NCBI RefSeq assembly: GCF_000262045.1
Contig: NZ_AJVF01000015.1
Coordinates: 62,001 to 126,000, forward strand
Length of the DNA: 64,000 nt
Reading direction: 5' to 3'
Source: Bacillus siamensis KCTC 13613
GTDB lineage: Bacteria; Bacillota; Bacilli; Bacillales; Bacillaceae
In this document: positions 38,595 to 48,718 of the stretch, piece by piece
Numbering within the stretch: the stretch's first letter is position 1
Layout of the letters: each line of letters starts with the position of its first letter
Program-made: the position numbers and the translations under genes
The notes under the pieces: generated by a model
The model's database searches: none
The model's input: the letters and a program-made list of their open reading frames with translations, nothing else
Told to the model about the DNA's origin: nothing

Positions 38595-39262
38595 TTCACT
38601 CCTTCACTTTGCACGACACCCTCCACAAAAACGCCCGGTGTTACAATATGCTCGCTGTCAAGTTCGCCGGCCTGCACAATCTCTGCCGCCTCAGCAAAGG
38701 TTCTTTCAGCCGCAGCCGCCATCAGAGGATTCATGTTGCGCGCCGTTTTGTCATATGTCAGATTCCCGAATTCATCAGCAGTATGTGCCGACACAAAAGC
38801 AAAATCAGCCGTCAGCGCTTTTTCAACTAAATAGGGCTTTCCGTCAATCGTTACGGTTTCTTTGTTCTCGCAAACGGTTGCGTTATCAATCCCGATATCC
38901 GTTAAAATACCGCCAAGCCCCGCTCCGCCTGCGCGAATCCGTTCGGCAAGCGTCCCTTGAGGCGAAAATTCCACCTCCAGCGTTCCGTCAGTCATTTGTC
39001 TGCCCGCTACAGGGTTTGAACCGATATGGGAAGCGATCAGCCGTTTCACCCGTTTATGAACGATAAGCGGGCCGATACCGATTTCCGGAAAGCCGGCATC
39101 GTTGCAGATGACGGTCAGCTCTTTAACGCCGCTTTCTAAAATCGCTTCGATTAATGACGGAGGAGAACCCACTCCCCCGAAACCGCCGAACATGATGACA
39201 GATTCGTCCTTGACATCGGCAATTGCTTCATGAATATCGATTTTTTTATGAAAAATAGACAT
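38573..39262 (-). CDS. yodS: CoA-transferase alpha subunit YodS
   Basis: 229 aa, family I CoA-transferase A subunit with GGFGGVGSPPSLIEAI near residue 21 and the usual DFAFV and AFVSAHTAD features. With YodR it should move CoA onto a beta-keto or beta-amino acid from the beta-lysine pathway. 6 bp after the yodT stop. Confidence 0.9.
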   Translation of the reverse strand: MSIFHKKIDIHEAIADVKDESVIMFGGFGGVGSPPSLIEAILESGVKELTVICNDAGFPEIGIGPLIVHKRVKRLIASHIGSNPVAGRQMTDGTLEVEFSPQGTLAERIRAGGAGLGGILTDIGIDNATVCENKETVTIDGKPYLVEKALTADFAFVSAHTADEFGNLTYDKTARNMNPLMAAAAERTFAEAAEIVQAGELDSEHIVTPGVFVEGVVQSEGVKWKWAWE

Positions 39263-39268
39263 GTCAGT

Positions 39269-40600
39269 TCAATCCCTCTTCATCATTTTTTCTGCTTCTT
39301 CTGCAGCTAGTGAAAATAGATCTGACAGTTCATCCAGCTCAGCATGGGAAGCCGTCAACGGCGGCGCGATGATGACGGCGTCTCCTTCGCCGCTGTCAAT
39401 GCCGGGCTTTGCAGGGTAAATCAGCAGCCCCCGTTTTTTTGCTTCTGTTATCATTTTTTCTGTAAACGCCTGTTTTTTCGGAAAAACTTCCTTTGTCGTT
39501 TTATCTTTGACGAACTCCACCCCGATCAGAAGGCCTTTACCGCGGACATCCCCGATCACCCCGCTGCGCTCTTTGATTTGTTCTAATTTCTGCCTCAGTA
39601 TTGTGCCTTTTTCCTCTGCCTGCTGAAGCAGCCCATGTTTCTTGACATAGCGAAGCACCTCAAGCGCCGCTCTTGCACAGTATGGATTGGCGCTGTACGT
39701 ATGCCCGCTCATAATGGCCCCGGAGCCCCGCTTGATTGTTTCAATGATGTCATCAGAGGCAACGGCTGCCGCAATCGGAGCGTAACCGGCGCCTAACCCT
39801 TTTCCGAGCACCGCGATATCAGGCACGATCCCCCAATGCTCAGAAGCAAGCATCCGTCCTGTTCTTCCGAGCCCCGTCATGACTTCATCCGCGATAAACA
39901 AAATACGGTGCCTGCGGCAGACATCCTCAAGCGCTTCATAGTATCCTGCCGGCGGAGTGATGGCAGCCCCGGCTGCTCCGACAATCGGTTCTGCGACAAA
40001 ACCGGCGATAAATGAGGCGCCTATCCGTTTAACAGCCGTTTCCAGCTCCTCTGCCGCAGCTTTTACAAATTCCTCTCCCTGCAGCTCTGAACGGTACATA
40101 TTCGGCGCTGAAACGGCAGGAAACCGTTCAAGCAGCTGGGTGAAACGGTATCTCCGTTCATAAAACCCCGATAATGAAAGCGCTCCCAAAGTAATTCCGT
40201 GGTAACTGCCCCATCTTGATAAAAAGACGGATTTTTGGTATTGGCCTTTTTCCTGCCAATATTGAACGGCCATTTTCATCGCTGTTTCAACTGCCTCTGA
40301 GCCGCTGTTTACAAAAAATGACCAATTCAGCCCGCCCGGCAGATGATCAGCCAGAAATAAAGCCAGCTCCTCTGCCGGCGCACTGGTGAATTGCGAGCGA
40401 TACACAAACGAAACGGAGTCAAGCTGCTCTTTTAAAGCTTGTATAATATCCTCCGTCCCGTGGCCGATATTGCAAGTGACCGCTCCCGATGCCCCGTCAA
40501 GATACTTGTTCCCCTCCAGATCATACACATATGATCCTTTTCCATGGCTGACTGTCGGATAGATCCCGTCAAGCTCCGGTTTGATTAAATAACTCCCCAT
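39269..40600 (-). CDS. yodT: Class III aminotransferase YodT
   Basis: 443-aa PLP enzyme (omega-aminotransferase type). Signatures are SGSEAVETAMKMA, the FIADEVMTGLGRTG strand, and PLP Lys in LGKGLGAGYAP near 265. First gene of the operon; likely removes an amino group from beta-lysine-derived compounds. I chose ATG 40600 (MGSYLIKPE) with GAGGTGG upstream, rather than the longer frame at 40657. Confidence 0.92.
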   Translation of the reverse strand: MGSYLIKPELDGIYPTVSHGKGSYVYDLEGNKYLDGASGAVTCNIGHGTEDIIQALKEQLDSVSFVYRSQFTSAPAEELALFLADHLPGGLNWSFFVNSGSEAVETAMKMAVQYWQEKGQYQKSVFLSRWGSYHGITLGALSLSGFYERRYRFTQLLERFPAVSAPNMYRSELQGEEFVKAAAEELETAVKRIGASFIAGFVAEPIVGAAGAAITPPAGYYEALEDVCRRHRILFIADEVMTGLGRTGRMLASEHWGIVPDIAVLGKGLGAGYAPIAAAVASDDIIETIKRGSGAIMSGHTYSANPYCARAALEVLRYVKKHGLLQQAEEKGTILRQKLEQIKERSGVIGDVRGKGLLIGVEFVKDKTTKEVFPKKQAFTEKMITEAKKRGLLIYPAKPGIDSGEGDAVIIAPPLTASHAELDELSDLFSLAAEEAEKMMKRD

Positions 40601-40630
40601 ATCTTTCCACCTCGAAAACCCATTTGCTTC

Positions 40631-40638
40631 ATTGTATG
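40631..40638 (-). promoter_or_regulatory. SigE-type -10 element before yodT
   Basis: CATACAAT on the minus strand is an exact fit to the SigE -10 consensus CATACAnT, 31 bp before yodT. I could not find an equally clear -35 at the normal spacing. Confidence 0.5.
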
Positions 40639-40756
40639 AACAGATGAATAACGGCATTCTTATCCTTCAGAAAGTTTTTTTGCAGTAATTACCTTTCTGT
40701 AAAACAGGCTGCCGGGAATGTCTCGACAGCCTGAAGAGCGTTCTCAGTTCTGCTAT

Positions 40757-41276
40757 TTATCTGCTCAGCTCATCACCACCGCAATTTTGATCGGAATCGG
40801 CATAAGCAGAAGACGGAAAATTCCCGTCTTCTTTATTGTATGGAACCAATATTTCACACAAATGATCATTCACTTTTTGTAAGGTGTACCTTTCGATAAT
40901 GGGCTGTTCTCTTACGATTAGATTATTTTTTTCGATCTCTGAAAAAACAGTTTTCCAAAATCCACTGACTGCCTCTTTCGTATGATCAAGCAAGAAAACA
41001 GCGTATCTGCCTCCGGAAGATGTACCGATCCGAGCCGATTCAGGCACATGATCTTGATGAATAACAGCACAAACATCATAGCGGCATTTCTCTTTAGGCG
41101 TACGATTCGGATGATCTTGCGGAATTCCTAAAATGACAGAATGATCAAGCAGTCCATTCATTGCGCCCAATTTTTAAAAGACTCCATAAGTTCTTTATTT
41201 TGCTTTCTGCCATACTCCCGGACGTTTCGGAAATAAGCAATTCTTGATTCAGGTCATTCTTCAATCGTTATTTTCA
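40757..41276 (-). pseudogene. Frameshifted GyrI-like (AraC effector-binding domain) gene
   Basis: The open frame 40757-41170 gives the last 137 residues of a GyrI/AraC effector-binding domain: ILGIPQDHPN then EKCRYDVCAVI. Upstream, the other frames continue the same protein: a GTG start (ribosome site GGGGG) reading VKITIEE, a lost base, then PESRIAYFRNVREYGRKQN and FKNWAQ, another lost base, then NGLLDHSVILGIP. Two one-base deletions thus break the gene. The last 15 or so codons (SAYADSDQNCGGDELSR) may not be original either. No DNA-binding domain lies upstream. Confidence 0.7.
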
Positions 41277-41344
41277 CATTTTCGCCCCCTTCTTCAGAAA
41301 AGTAATATGTATTAAAATGTTTTTCAAGCTGACTTTCAACATGA

Positions 41345-41392
41345 ACGTAACAAAAAGCCTGCAGGAAGTGATGTTCTCTGCAGGCTGATTTG
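41345..41392 (-). terminator. Terminator of the YjcZ-type gene
   Basis: AGCCTGCAG ... CTGCAGGCT; on the minus strand followed by TTTTTGTT. Confidence 0.75.
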
Positions 41393-41412
41393 CATTATAG
41401 GATTTTTTCAGT

Positions 41413-41550
41413 CTAACAAATAAAAGCCGCACCGACGATGATTAATAAAATAAACAATACCACGATCAGCACGAATGTACTGGTTCCGCCTCCGCAGCCG
41501 CCGTATCCAAAGCCATAACTGCCGCATCCCCCATATCCGTATCCGTACAT
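41413..41550 (-). CDS. YjcZ-family sporulation peptide, 45 aa
   Basis: The minus strand encodes a 45-aa peptide: Tyr/Gly/Cys-rich start ([21 protein letters not shown]), then one hydrophobic helix ([20 protein letters not shown]). This is the YjcZ/YczN-like family of very small sporulation-associated membrane peptides. ATG at 41550 with AAAGGGTGATTCG upstream. A longer open frame over the same DNA (to 41626) is a shadow in another frame. Confidence 0.82.
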   Translation of the reverse strand: MYGYGYGGCGSYGFGYGGCGGGTSTFVLIVVLFILLIIVGAAFIC

Positions 41551-41626
41551 ACGAATCACCCTTTCTTCTTACGATATACGGCATTGTATGCGGGCCAACT
41601 CCCAATTGTTTTATGCGAATGCCCAT

Positions 41627-42406
41627 CTATGTAAGAAAATAATGAAAAATTGTATGCACACGCCGAAATCTTTTGAAGCCGAGTTTCTCATAAAAGCGGT
41701 TTACACCGTCCATCCCGGACGCCACAAGGTATACGGTTTCCATGCCGTTCAGCTTCGCCGCAGCCATCAGTTCGTTCATCAATATCGTCCCGTAGCCTTT
41801 CCGCTGGAATTGATCCAGAATGGCAACTTCTTCAATTTTGGCGGTTTTATCCACTTTGTTGATGAAAAGCTCTCCGCAGCCGATCGGAATCGTTCTGGAG
41901 GCATCGCTGTAGCACACGACAAGCAAAACCGTCCCGTCCTTATACAAAGGATATTTCCGCTCAAGCTTTTGTTCGGCCGCCGCCTCGCCAATGTAAAGGG
42001 CATCATAAATGTTCATAATAGATGACCCGTCAGCAAGACTTTTTTCCGTTCCCCAAGCGGTGAGAGGATGTCCGGCCTGCCGGTCCCCATTTTCCAGCTT
42101 CCTTGCAAAAAACAGTTCATCCTCCACTACGTATCCCTGCTTTACCAATGTTTGTTTCAGAAGAAGCGGAAATGTGTGCTCCGGTGACGCTTTCACATGA
42201 ATATAATTGGTTTGAAGCATGTTCGGAACAGACGCAAAAAACGGAAGCAGTCCGTCTAACGGAAATGTACGGTGCAGCTGAACAAAGTTATGTGAAAAAA
42301 TCTGCGGCAGCAAAGGGTCTCTATACACAGTGTAATGCTCGAACCTCTGCATGCCGGAAGTAAGCTCAATATATTGTTTCTCGGTTTTAGCAAATTGATC
42401 GGTCAT
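41627..42406 (-). CDS. cgeE: CgeE, GNAT acetyltransferase of the spore surface locus
   Basis: 259 aa. The C-terminal GNAT fold (about 140-259) has ELFINKVDKTAKIEEVAIL and the acetyl-CoA loop FQRKGYGTILMNELM. The N-terminal part (EKQYIELTSGMQRFEHY) is specific to CgeE. Last gene of cgeCDE, expected late in the mother cell. ATG at 42406 with AAAGGAGAGC upstream. Confidence 0.88.
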   Translation of the reverse strand: MTDQFAKTEKQYIELTSGMQRFEHYTVYRDPLLPQIFSHNFVQLHRTFPLDGLLPFFASVPNMLQTNYIHVKASPEHTFPLLLKQTLVKQGYVVEDELFFARKLENGDRQAGHPLTAWGTEKSLADGSSIMNIYDALYIGEAAAEQKLERKYPLYKDGTVLLVVCYSDASRTIPIGCGELFINKVDKTAKIEEVAILDQFQRKGYGTILMNELMAAAKLNGMETVYLVASGMDGVNRFYEKLGFKRFRRVHTIFHYFLT

Positions 42407-42444
42407 AAAAGCTCTCCTTTTCCTTACACATCCAACTGCATCTC

Positions 42445-43716
42445 TCATCCTTTTGTGATATTGAGATTTCTTATAATTTCATCGTACATCGGATAGAACG
42501 GCTTTCCAATTGGTAATTGTTTAATTTGCTGAAAGGAAATGGGTACCGCCTTCTGATTCGCAAAAAAGCGTTTCACTACATCCCGACTGATCGGATGGAG
42601 AATCCCTCTCAAATAAACATAAAATTCACGTTCAATGCGAAACAGCATTCTTCCGGGAAGATGCTGAACACAGCCCGATCTCTCCCATCTGATCGGCGGA
42701 CCGTCCGGCAGCGCTTGGATTTCATCCCGTTCTAAAGCCAGGATGCCGGGTCGTTTAAATTGGTAAAAGCGAAAGGCATTAAGATCAATCAGCCTTTTCG
42801 TCCCGTCTTCTACAAAATAGATATGACACTGATCCGTGACGAGCTGAAAATTCGGAATACCGGCAGCGTTCTCTTCCTCGTATTGAAATAAAAAAGGATC
42901 CGGAATGACGACGGCTCTTCCTTCATATAACGGTCGCCAGCGCTCATTGACAAGCTTTCTTTTATTCCGGTCAAGCTGATATACTTTCTGATCCGTCCCC
43001 TTTACAAAAGACCCGTCAACCAGCTCTGACGGAAGCGATTGATACGTGTTCTGGAATGAGTGGGGTGTTTTATAGGTCGTATCCAACACTTCTTTTATCG
43101 GCAGAAATGATGTAAATGTGTTGAGCCTGCTCCAAAAAACAGAGTCTCCGTGATTCCAATGCATGACATCTTCGTCCCAAAAACTGCCGTACTTCTCCTT
43201 CACACGCCGAAGCAATGACTTCCTGTGCATCACTGAACAGTGATCAACGAGAAAAGCAGCCTGGTCAAGCACGTCATCAGCAAAACGATAAAAGTGGAAT
43301 TGCTCTGTTCCGCGCTCGTTTACATGCACCACCTTCTGACTGGAATAGACGGCATCAAATTCGGTGCATTGATTAAGCGTTTCCGCCATGCGGCTGAGTC
43401 TATCCGGATGATATACGGTGTCATCCGTCAGATAAGTGACGTATTCACCTTTAACCCGTGAAAGCGCATCATTAATCAAAACGGCATACCGGGTCGATTT
43501 CAGCCGTTCAGCCGGATTGATAAAACTGTTGTAATAGTATATGCGGTGATCTTTTATATACGTACTGATGGCCGCCGAGGTTTCTTCATTTGAATGATCA
43601 TCCATTACAAACAGCTCCCAATTGCTGTAGGTCTGTTGCAACACACTTTCAATCGCCTGTTTCACGAGATCCGGTTTGTTGTAACTCGTTAAGATAATCG
43701 AGATCTTCTTTTCCAT
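42445..43716 (-). CDS. cgeD: CgeD, family 2 glycosyltransferase of the spore surface
   Basis: 423 aa. The N-terminal GT-A domain (about 1-230) includes SIILTSYNKPDLVKQAI, the FVMDDHSNEET segment and YLTDDTVYHPD as DxD-like region. The C-terminal half is specific to CgeD. Probably glycosylates spore crust components. ATG at 43716 is preceded by AAGGGGTGATGG. Confidence 0.88.
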   Translation of the reverse strand: MEKKISIILTSYNKPDLVKQAIESVLQQTYSNWELFVMDDHSNEETSAAISTYIKDHRIYYYNSFINPAERLKSTRYAVLINDALSRVKGEYVTYLTDDTVYHPDRLSRMAETLNQCTEFDAVYSSQKVVHVNERGTEQFHFYRFADDVLDQAAFLVDHCSVMHRKSLLRRVKEKYGSFWDEDVMHWNHGDSVFWSRLNTFTSFLPIKEVLDTTYKTPHSFQNTYQSLPSELVDGSFVKGTDQKVYQLDRNKRKLVNERWRPLYEGRAVVIPDPFLFQYEEENAAGIPNFQLVTDQCHIYFVEDGTKRLIDLNAFRFYQFKRPGILALERDEIQALPDGPPIRWERSGCVQHLPGRMLFRIEREFYVYLRGILHPISRDVVKRFFANQKAVPISFQQIKQLPIGKPFYPMYDEIIRNLNITKG

Positions 43717-43740
43717 CCCATCACCCCTTCTGAACACATA

Positions 43741-43770
43741 AAAAACGGCTCCGAAAATGACAGAGCCTGA
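43741..43770 (-). terminator. Hairpin between cgeC and cgeD
   Basis: GGCTC / GAGCC stem then TTTTTT on the minus strand; an attenuator or partial terminator within the cgeCDE set. Confidence 0.55.
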
Positions 43771-43779
43771 TATCTGGTA

Positions 43780-44079
43780 TTAAAAAGCACCCCAGCTGAC
43801 GATGCTTGAAATCGCGACATTTGATCTCGTATTATTGAGAGGATTTTGAAAAACGGCCAAATCTGACAGCACTTCTTTGACAATCACGTTCTGCAATGTG
43901 CTGCCGTTAACCAGATTGACACGTGAAACAGGAACTCCAAGCTCTTTTGCCATCACAAGCTGACGCCGCAAATCTGATTGATCTCCTGACGGCTGACGCG
44001 ATACCAAAAGAAGAAGCAGCAGTAAAAGATGAAATTCCTCATCAAAACCCCCGTGTTTTACAGTTTCTTGCGAATCCAA
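43780..44079 (-). CDS. cgeC: CgeC, small spore maturation protein
   Basis: 99 aa. A Leu-only stretch (HLLLLLLLLVSRQ) near residue 20, then ELGVPVSRVNLVNGSTLQNVIVKEVL and a C-terminal NVAISSIVSWGAF. The start is taken at TTG 44079 with AAGGAGAGGAATT upstream; ATG 44106 is also in frame. Opens the cgeCDE operon, divergent from cgeAB. Membership in the spore outer layer is known for B. subtilis. Confidence 0.8.
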   Translation of the reverse strand: MDSQETVKHGGFDEEFHLLLLLLLLVSRQPSGDQSDLRRQLVMAKELGVPVSRVNLVNGSTLQNVIVKEVLSDLAVFQNPLNNTRSNVAISSIVSWGAF

Positions 44080-44287
44080 ATTAATTCCTCTCCTTCTTTT
44101 TTTCATCTATACAACGTATGTCGCACTCTTGCAATCCGCATAGGCAGATAAAGCCTGATTCTAAATTCAACGGTTTTATTAAATATGAAAAAAATACGGC
44201 AAAACGGCATTCGACTTATACCAATCACACCAATCAGGAATATGAATAAACGTGAGGTTGAAATAGTTAAAGGAGGTGTATGATCCC

Positions 44288-44719
44288 ATGAGTGAGGATC
44301 GTTTAGAGCTCAAAAAGAAGCTATTGAAAACTCTTTTGAACCCTATATTTGACAACAGCGCTTTATCTAGCGGCACAGATGGAGGAGATAACGTGGAAAA
44401 CAATATAAAAGATTTATTAGAATCGGCAATTGATGCAAAAGTGGATGAAGCAGCTGCGCAAGACAGTCTCAGCGCTCAATCTGTTTTAGGAAGCGGCATT
44501 TCATTAGCAGCGAGATGGATTTTTGCGAGAGTTCAGCCCGGCACTGTTATCAGCATTGTGATGGATTCAGGAGACATGATCGGTCCGGTTCAATTTGTTT
44601 TCTTTGACGAAGTTCACGGAATTGTTTATGTTACGCAGGAAAATTCCGTTACACCGGCAGGCTCTGCTACAACATTGCTTGACGTTGACAAAGTCGAAAG
44701 TGTCACCTTCACTTCGTAA
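44288..44719 (+). CDS. cgeA: CgeA, spore crust protein
   Basis: 143 aa. A hydrophilic start ([16 protein letters not shown]), a low-complexity acidic middle, and a beta-rich C-terminal part ([34 protein letters not shown]). In B. subtilis CgeA is the outermost crust protein, produced under SigK and GerE. ATG 44288 follows AAAGGAGGTG by 9 nt. Divergent from cgeC. Confidence 0.88.
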   Translation: MSEDRLELKKKLLKTLLNPIFDNSALSSGTDGGDNVENNIKDLLESAIDAKVDEAAAQDSLSAQSVLGSGISLAARWIFARVQPGTVISIVMDSGDMIGPVQFVFFDEVHGIVYVTQENSVTPAGSATTLLDVDKVESVTFTS

Positions 44720-44725
44720 CAGCAG

Positions 44726-45682
44726 ATGAACGTTCTATATATCCGTTCAGGATATAAAGGCATTTACACGTATTTTGACCGCTGGATCGAGGAAGTTTTT
44801 TTACAGTCTTCCGTCCGCTTTTTTTCTGTTTCTGAGCTTCAGGAAGATACAATCAGCAGCATACGGGCATTCAAACCTGACATCAGTCTGATGATGGCGG
44901 GCGACCGTATTCCGTCAGAATGGCTTCAATGGCTGAGAACAGAGCAGATTCCCGTCTATCTATGGCTGACGGAGGACCCTTTTTATTTTGATGTGAGCGC
45001 GAAAATCGCCCCGCTCGCCGATGCCGTTTTGACCATAGAACAAAACGCTCTTGATGCTTATCGGCAAATGGGCTTACAGCACGTATATTATGTCCCGATT
45101 CCCGTTAATCAGCGGATTTTTACGAAACAAGCGCCTGACGCTTCTCTTCACACCAATCTGCTTCTGATCGGATATCCGTATCCGAATCGCGTTGAACTCG
45201 TGAAAGCAGCGGCGAAGCTTCCGTATACGCTTCGTATCATCGGGAAGGGATGGCGCAGACATCTGCCTAAAACAATCGCCAGACAGAAAAATGTGCTCAT
45301 AATGGATGAATGGATTGAACCTGAACATGCCGCATTGTATTACAACAGCGCAGACGTGGTCTTAAACCCGCACCGTTCTTACCGGTTTGCGCTCAATCAG
45401 AATGGACGCGGCATCCAAAATATCAGTTTAAATACGAGAAGCTTTGACATTGCGGCCTGTCAGACATTTCAGCTGACAGATCTATCTCCCGCGCCCCCTT
45501 TTTCATCCTTTGTTTCTTACAGCGGGCTTGCGGATTTTGCGGATAAGATCCTATTTTATATGACAAACCCAACTGAACGTGAACGAATTGCGGCACTTAA
45601 TTATCAAGAGACAGTGCCGGCTTACACGTATGACCAGCTTCCGGCCGTGCTTACGGCTATTCGCTCCGATACTTTCTCATGA
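44726..45682 (+). CDS. cgeB: CgeB, glycosyltransferase-like spore maturation protein
   Basis: 318 aa. A DUF3880/CgeB-type glycosyltransferase B fold: LRIIGKGWRRHLP, MDEWIEPEHAALYYNSADVVLNPHRS, and ISLNTRSFDIAACQTFQLTDL, the classic CgeB C-terminal motif. 6 bp after cgeA; weak ribosome site, probably coupled. Supposed to build crust polysaccharide. Confidence 0.92.
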   Translation: MNVLYIRSGYKGIYTYFDRWIEEVFLQSSVRFFSVSELQEDTISSIRAFKPDISLMMAGDRIPSEWLQWLRTEQIPVYLWLTEDPFYFDVSAKIAPLADAVLTIEQNALDAYRQMGLQHVYYVPIPVNQRIFTKQAPDASLHTNLLLIGYPYPNRVELVKAAAKLPYTLRIIGKGWRRHLPKTIARQKNVLIMDEWIEPEHAALYYNSADVVLNPHRSYRFALNQNGRGIQNISLNTRSFDIAACQTFQLTDLSPAPPFSSFVSYSGLADFADKILFYMTNPTERERIAALNYQETVPAYTYDQLPAVLTAIRSDTFS

Positions 45683-45696
45683 AACGCTCTTCACAT

Positions 45697-45725
45697 GAAA
45701 AAGCAGCTTATCCAAGCTGCTTTTT
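45697..45725. terminator. Bidirectional terminator cgeB / phytase
   Basis: AAAAAGCAGCTT-atcc-AAGCTGCTTTTT between convergent genes. Confidence 0.88.
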
Positions 45726-45731
45726 GTATGT

Positions 45732-47096
<1,365 letters not shown>

Positions 47097-47139
47097 TTAA
47101 TGATTTTCTCTAATTTTTGAATTATTGGTTGCTTTCATT

Positions 47140-47168
47140 AACTCGCTGAAATTGTTCAACATATGATG
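47140..47168 (+). promoter_or_regulatory. Candidate SigK promoter of spsM
   Basis: AACT (47140-47143), 16 bp, CATATGATG (47160-47168): one mismatch to SigK CATAnnnTA. It lies about 35 bp before the spsM start and fits late mother-cell expression. Confidence 0.45.
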
Positions 47169-47201
47169 CATGGTAGAGAAACGAGAGTTGGAGGATAAGC
47201 C

Positions 47202-47627
47202 ATGCCTAAACAGCAAGCAGTAGAGCTAAAACCATTTTTTCACGATAAAACTGTTCTCGTCACCGGCGGGACAGGGTCAATCGGAAGCCAAATTGTTAAA
47301 CGCCTTTTGCTCTTAACGCCTAAAGAAGTCATTGTATTCAGCAAAGATGACAGCAAACAATATGTGATGAAACAAAAATACGCGGATGAACAAAGACTGT
47401 CATTTGTGCTCGGCGATGTACGTGACTACAGAAGAGTAAACCAAGTGATGAAAGGTGTTGATATTGTCTTTCACGCCGCTGCGCTGAAGCAGGTTCCGAC
47501 TTGTGAGGATCATCCGTTTGAAGCCATTCAAACCAACCTTATCGGCGGACAAAATGTCGCAGAAGCCGCTTTGCTGCAAGAGGTGGCGCATGTGATTAAT
47601 ATCAGTACCGATAAAGCCGTTTATTAG
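47202..47627 (+). pseudogene. spsM: spsM 5' part (yodU), interrupted by the SPbeta-like element
   Basis: 141 codons of a NAD(P)-dependent UDP-sugar dehydratase/epimerase (SpsM, CapD-like): Rossmann motif VTGGTGSIGSQIVKRLL near residue 20, GDVRDYRRV and FHAAALKQVPTCEDHP. It ends at the attachment core with the extra codons Tyr and stop. The other part is at 62685-63289. Not decay: removal of the insertion restores the frame through the 16-bp repeat, ISTDKAV joined to SPVNTMGATK, giving 341 codons. SpsM is needed for spore-surface polysaccharide in B. subtilis. ATG 47202 with GGAGGATAAG upstream. Confidence 0.93.
47607..47622. repeat. attachment core next to yodU (16-bp direct repeat)
   Basis: ACCGATAAAGCCGTTT; the same 16 bases recur at 62669-62684 and flanking bases differ (T/A before, A/C after). 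It corresponds to the SPbeta core ACAGATAAAGCTGTAT with a few base differences. Confidence 0.93.
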
Positions 47628-47660
47628 GATACTGACTACAAACAAATCAAAAAAAGAAGC

Positions 47661-47837
47661 TTACTCTGCACTCCTTTCCAAAGCAGCCTCCAATAAATGC
47701 TGAGCAAATTGTTTATAAAATTCATCTAAATCATTACTTGCTTCATCCTGATTTATATAGCGGATACCGTAATTATCTTTATGGACAACCTTTATTGTTT
47801 TCTTCTTTAATTCCTCATAACGTTGGTAAGGTTCCAA
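47661..47837 (-). CDS. sprB: SprB, recombination directionality factor (excisionase)
   Basis: 58-aa protein, basic N-terminal half ([17 protein letters not shown]), acidic-helical C-terminal half ([21 protein letters not shown]). This matches my memory of SprB of SPbeta nearly residue for residue. SprB turns SprA from integration to excision, both at phage induction and in the mother cell during sporulation. Start is TTG 47837 with GGGGGTG about 6 nt upstream (47843-47849). The gene is 38 bp inside the left attachment core, at the usual SPbeta place. Confidence 0.9.
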   Translation of the reverse strand: MEPYQRYEELKKKTIKVVHKDNYGIRYINQDEASNDLDEFYKQFAQHLLEAALERSAE

Positions 47838-47839
47838 AG

Positions 47840-48280
47840 CTACACCCCCGCTTTCACAGGAGTATTATATGTATGTAATGGTTCGTCTCTTGACTGTTCT
47901 TTCTTTATCAAAGCCTCGCAAAGCTTGTTCAAATAATATGTATGGTTTACTTTTTTCTTTATCCAGCGTTCAGTACCGTATGGGAAAGCAGCTTTGTTCA
48001 CGGTACTCAGTAATTCAAAAATGTGTTATTGGCATCCGCTTTCCTATGGTCTTTTTCAATTACTCTCCAATTATCATTCAGCCTTGGAATATATAAATGT
48101 GCCTTCTCATCATCTGAGTCAACAATCCACAAATAAACGTTGTGGCAGGAATGCTTCATATATAGAACCAACGCCAATAAATGCTACTTCTTCACTAGTA
48201 TCCATTGAACTCTCACCAGCTTTAACACAATCGTCAACAAAAGATAAGCAAATGAAGAATGAGGTCAGATTTGAAGACAT
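47840..48280 (-). pseudogene. Broken gene(s) upstream of sprB
   Basis: Coding-like pieces in different minus frames run towards sprB. One (48119-48280) starts with ATG and gives 53 aa (SSMDTSEEVAFIGVGSIYEAF). Another, after several frame changes, ends NKAAFPYGTERWIKKKVNHT ... [10 protein letters not shown] with its stop two bases before the sprB TTG. This looks like a gene that was translationally coupled to sprB and is now decayed. In SPbeta the neighbour of sprB is yotM; I cannot confirm identity. Apparent plus-strand frames here are shadows. Confidence 0.45.
47863..47871 (-). promoter_or_regulatory. Possible late-sporulation -10 site before sprB
   Basis: CATATAATA on the minus strand fits CATAnnnTA (SigK -10), 26-34 bp upstream of the sprB start. 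No AC at the matching -35 spacing was found, so this is only a candidate. Confidence 0.3.
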
Positions 48281-48481
48281 TATTTCTGTTCAATATGATA
48301 TTTCTTCGTGTTTATCTCTAAGCAGTTCAAAATTTATTAAGGATATGTTCAGCTTGTTCTTGAAATACCAGATTGCTTCATCTTGCTCTTTACTTAAAAT
48401 GTAAATTATTTAATCAAGCACCCGTAAGTATAATGTTTAAGTGTTTTTATATGGAGAAATATGTGTAAGGAGGTGGTTCAT

Positions 48482-48718
48482 TTGGGAAACAATCAAAAAA
48501 TAACGCTAAACTCTTCTTTCGCGTTATCCACTCTTATTATCTTACTTATTGTATTGTTCCCGGCCTATTCCTCTTGGCTTGTCACAATATTCTTTTTAGG
48601 ATTTGCACTCATATACACATTTGAAAAAAATAAGAGTAAATCCTCAAAATTAATTGCCATTATTTCATATCCATTGTTTGTTGTAGCATTAGTTTACAGC
48701 ATAATAAACAGCATATAA
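48482..48718 (+). CDS. Small three-helix membrane protein
   Basis: 78 aa starting at TTG 48482, chosen because AAGGAGGTGG lies 5-6 nt upstream (the ATG at 48461 would place that site inside the gene). Two to three hydrophobic segments (FALSTLIILLIVLFPAY, LVTIFFLGFALIYTF, AIISYPLFVVALVYSI) around a KNKSKSS loop. Resembles immunity-type membrane proteins in size and form, which is speculation. Followed by a terminator. Confidence 0.6.
   Translation: MGNNQKITLNSSFALSTLIILLIVLFPAYSSWLVTIFFLGFALIYTFEKNKSKSSKLIAIISYPLFVVALVYSIINSI

Noticed and set aside
41408..41626. 72-aa basic/Trp-rich minus frame
   Set aside because: It overlaps the YjcZ-type peptide in another phase; the 45-aa frame has the ribosome site and a family-like sequence.
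47869..48404. Plus-strand frames of 75 and 136 aa beside sprB
   Set aside because: No ribosome sites; the minus strand shows decayed coding pieces with protein-like composition that explain them.
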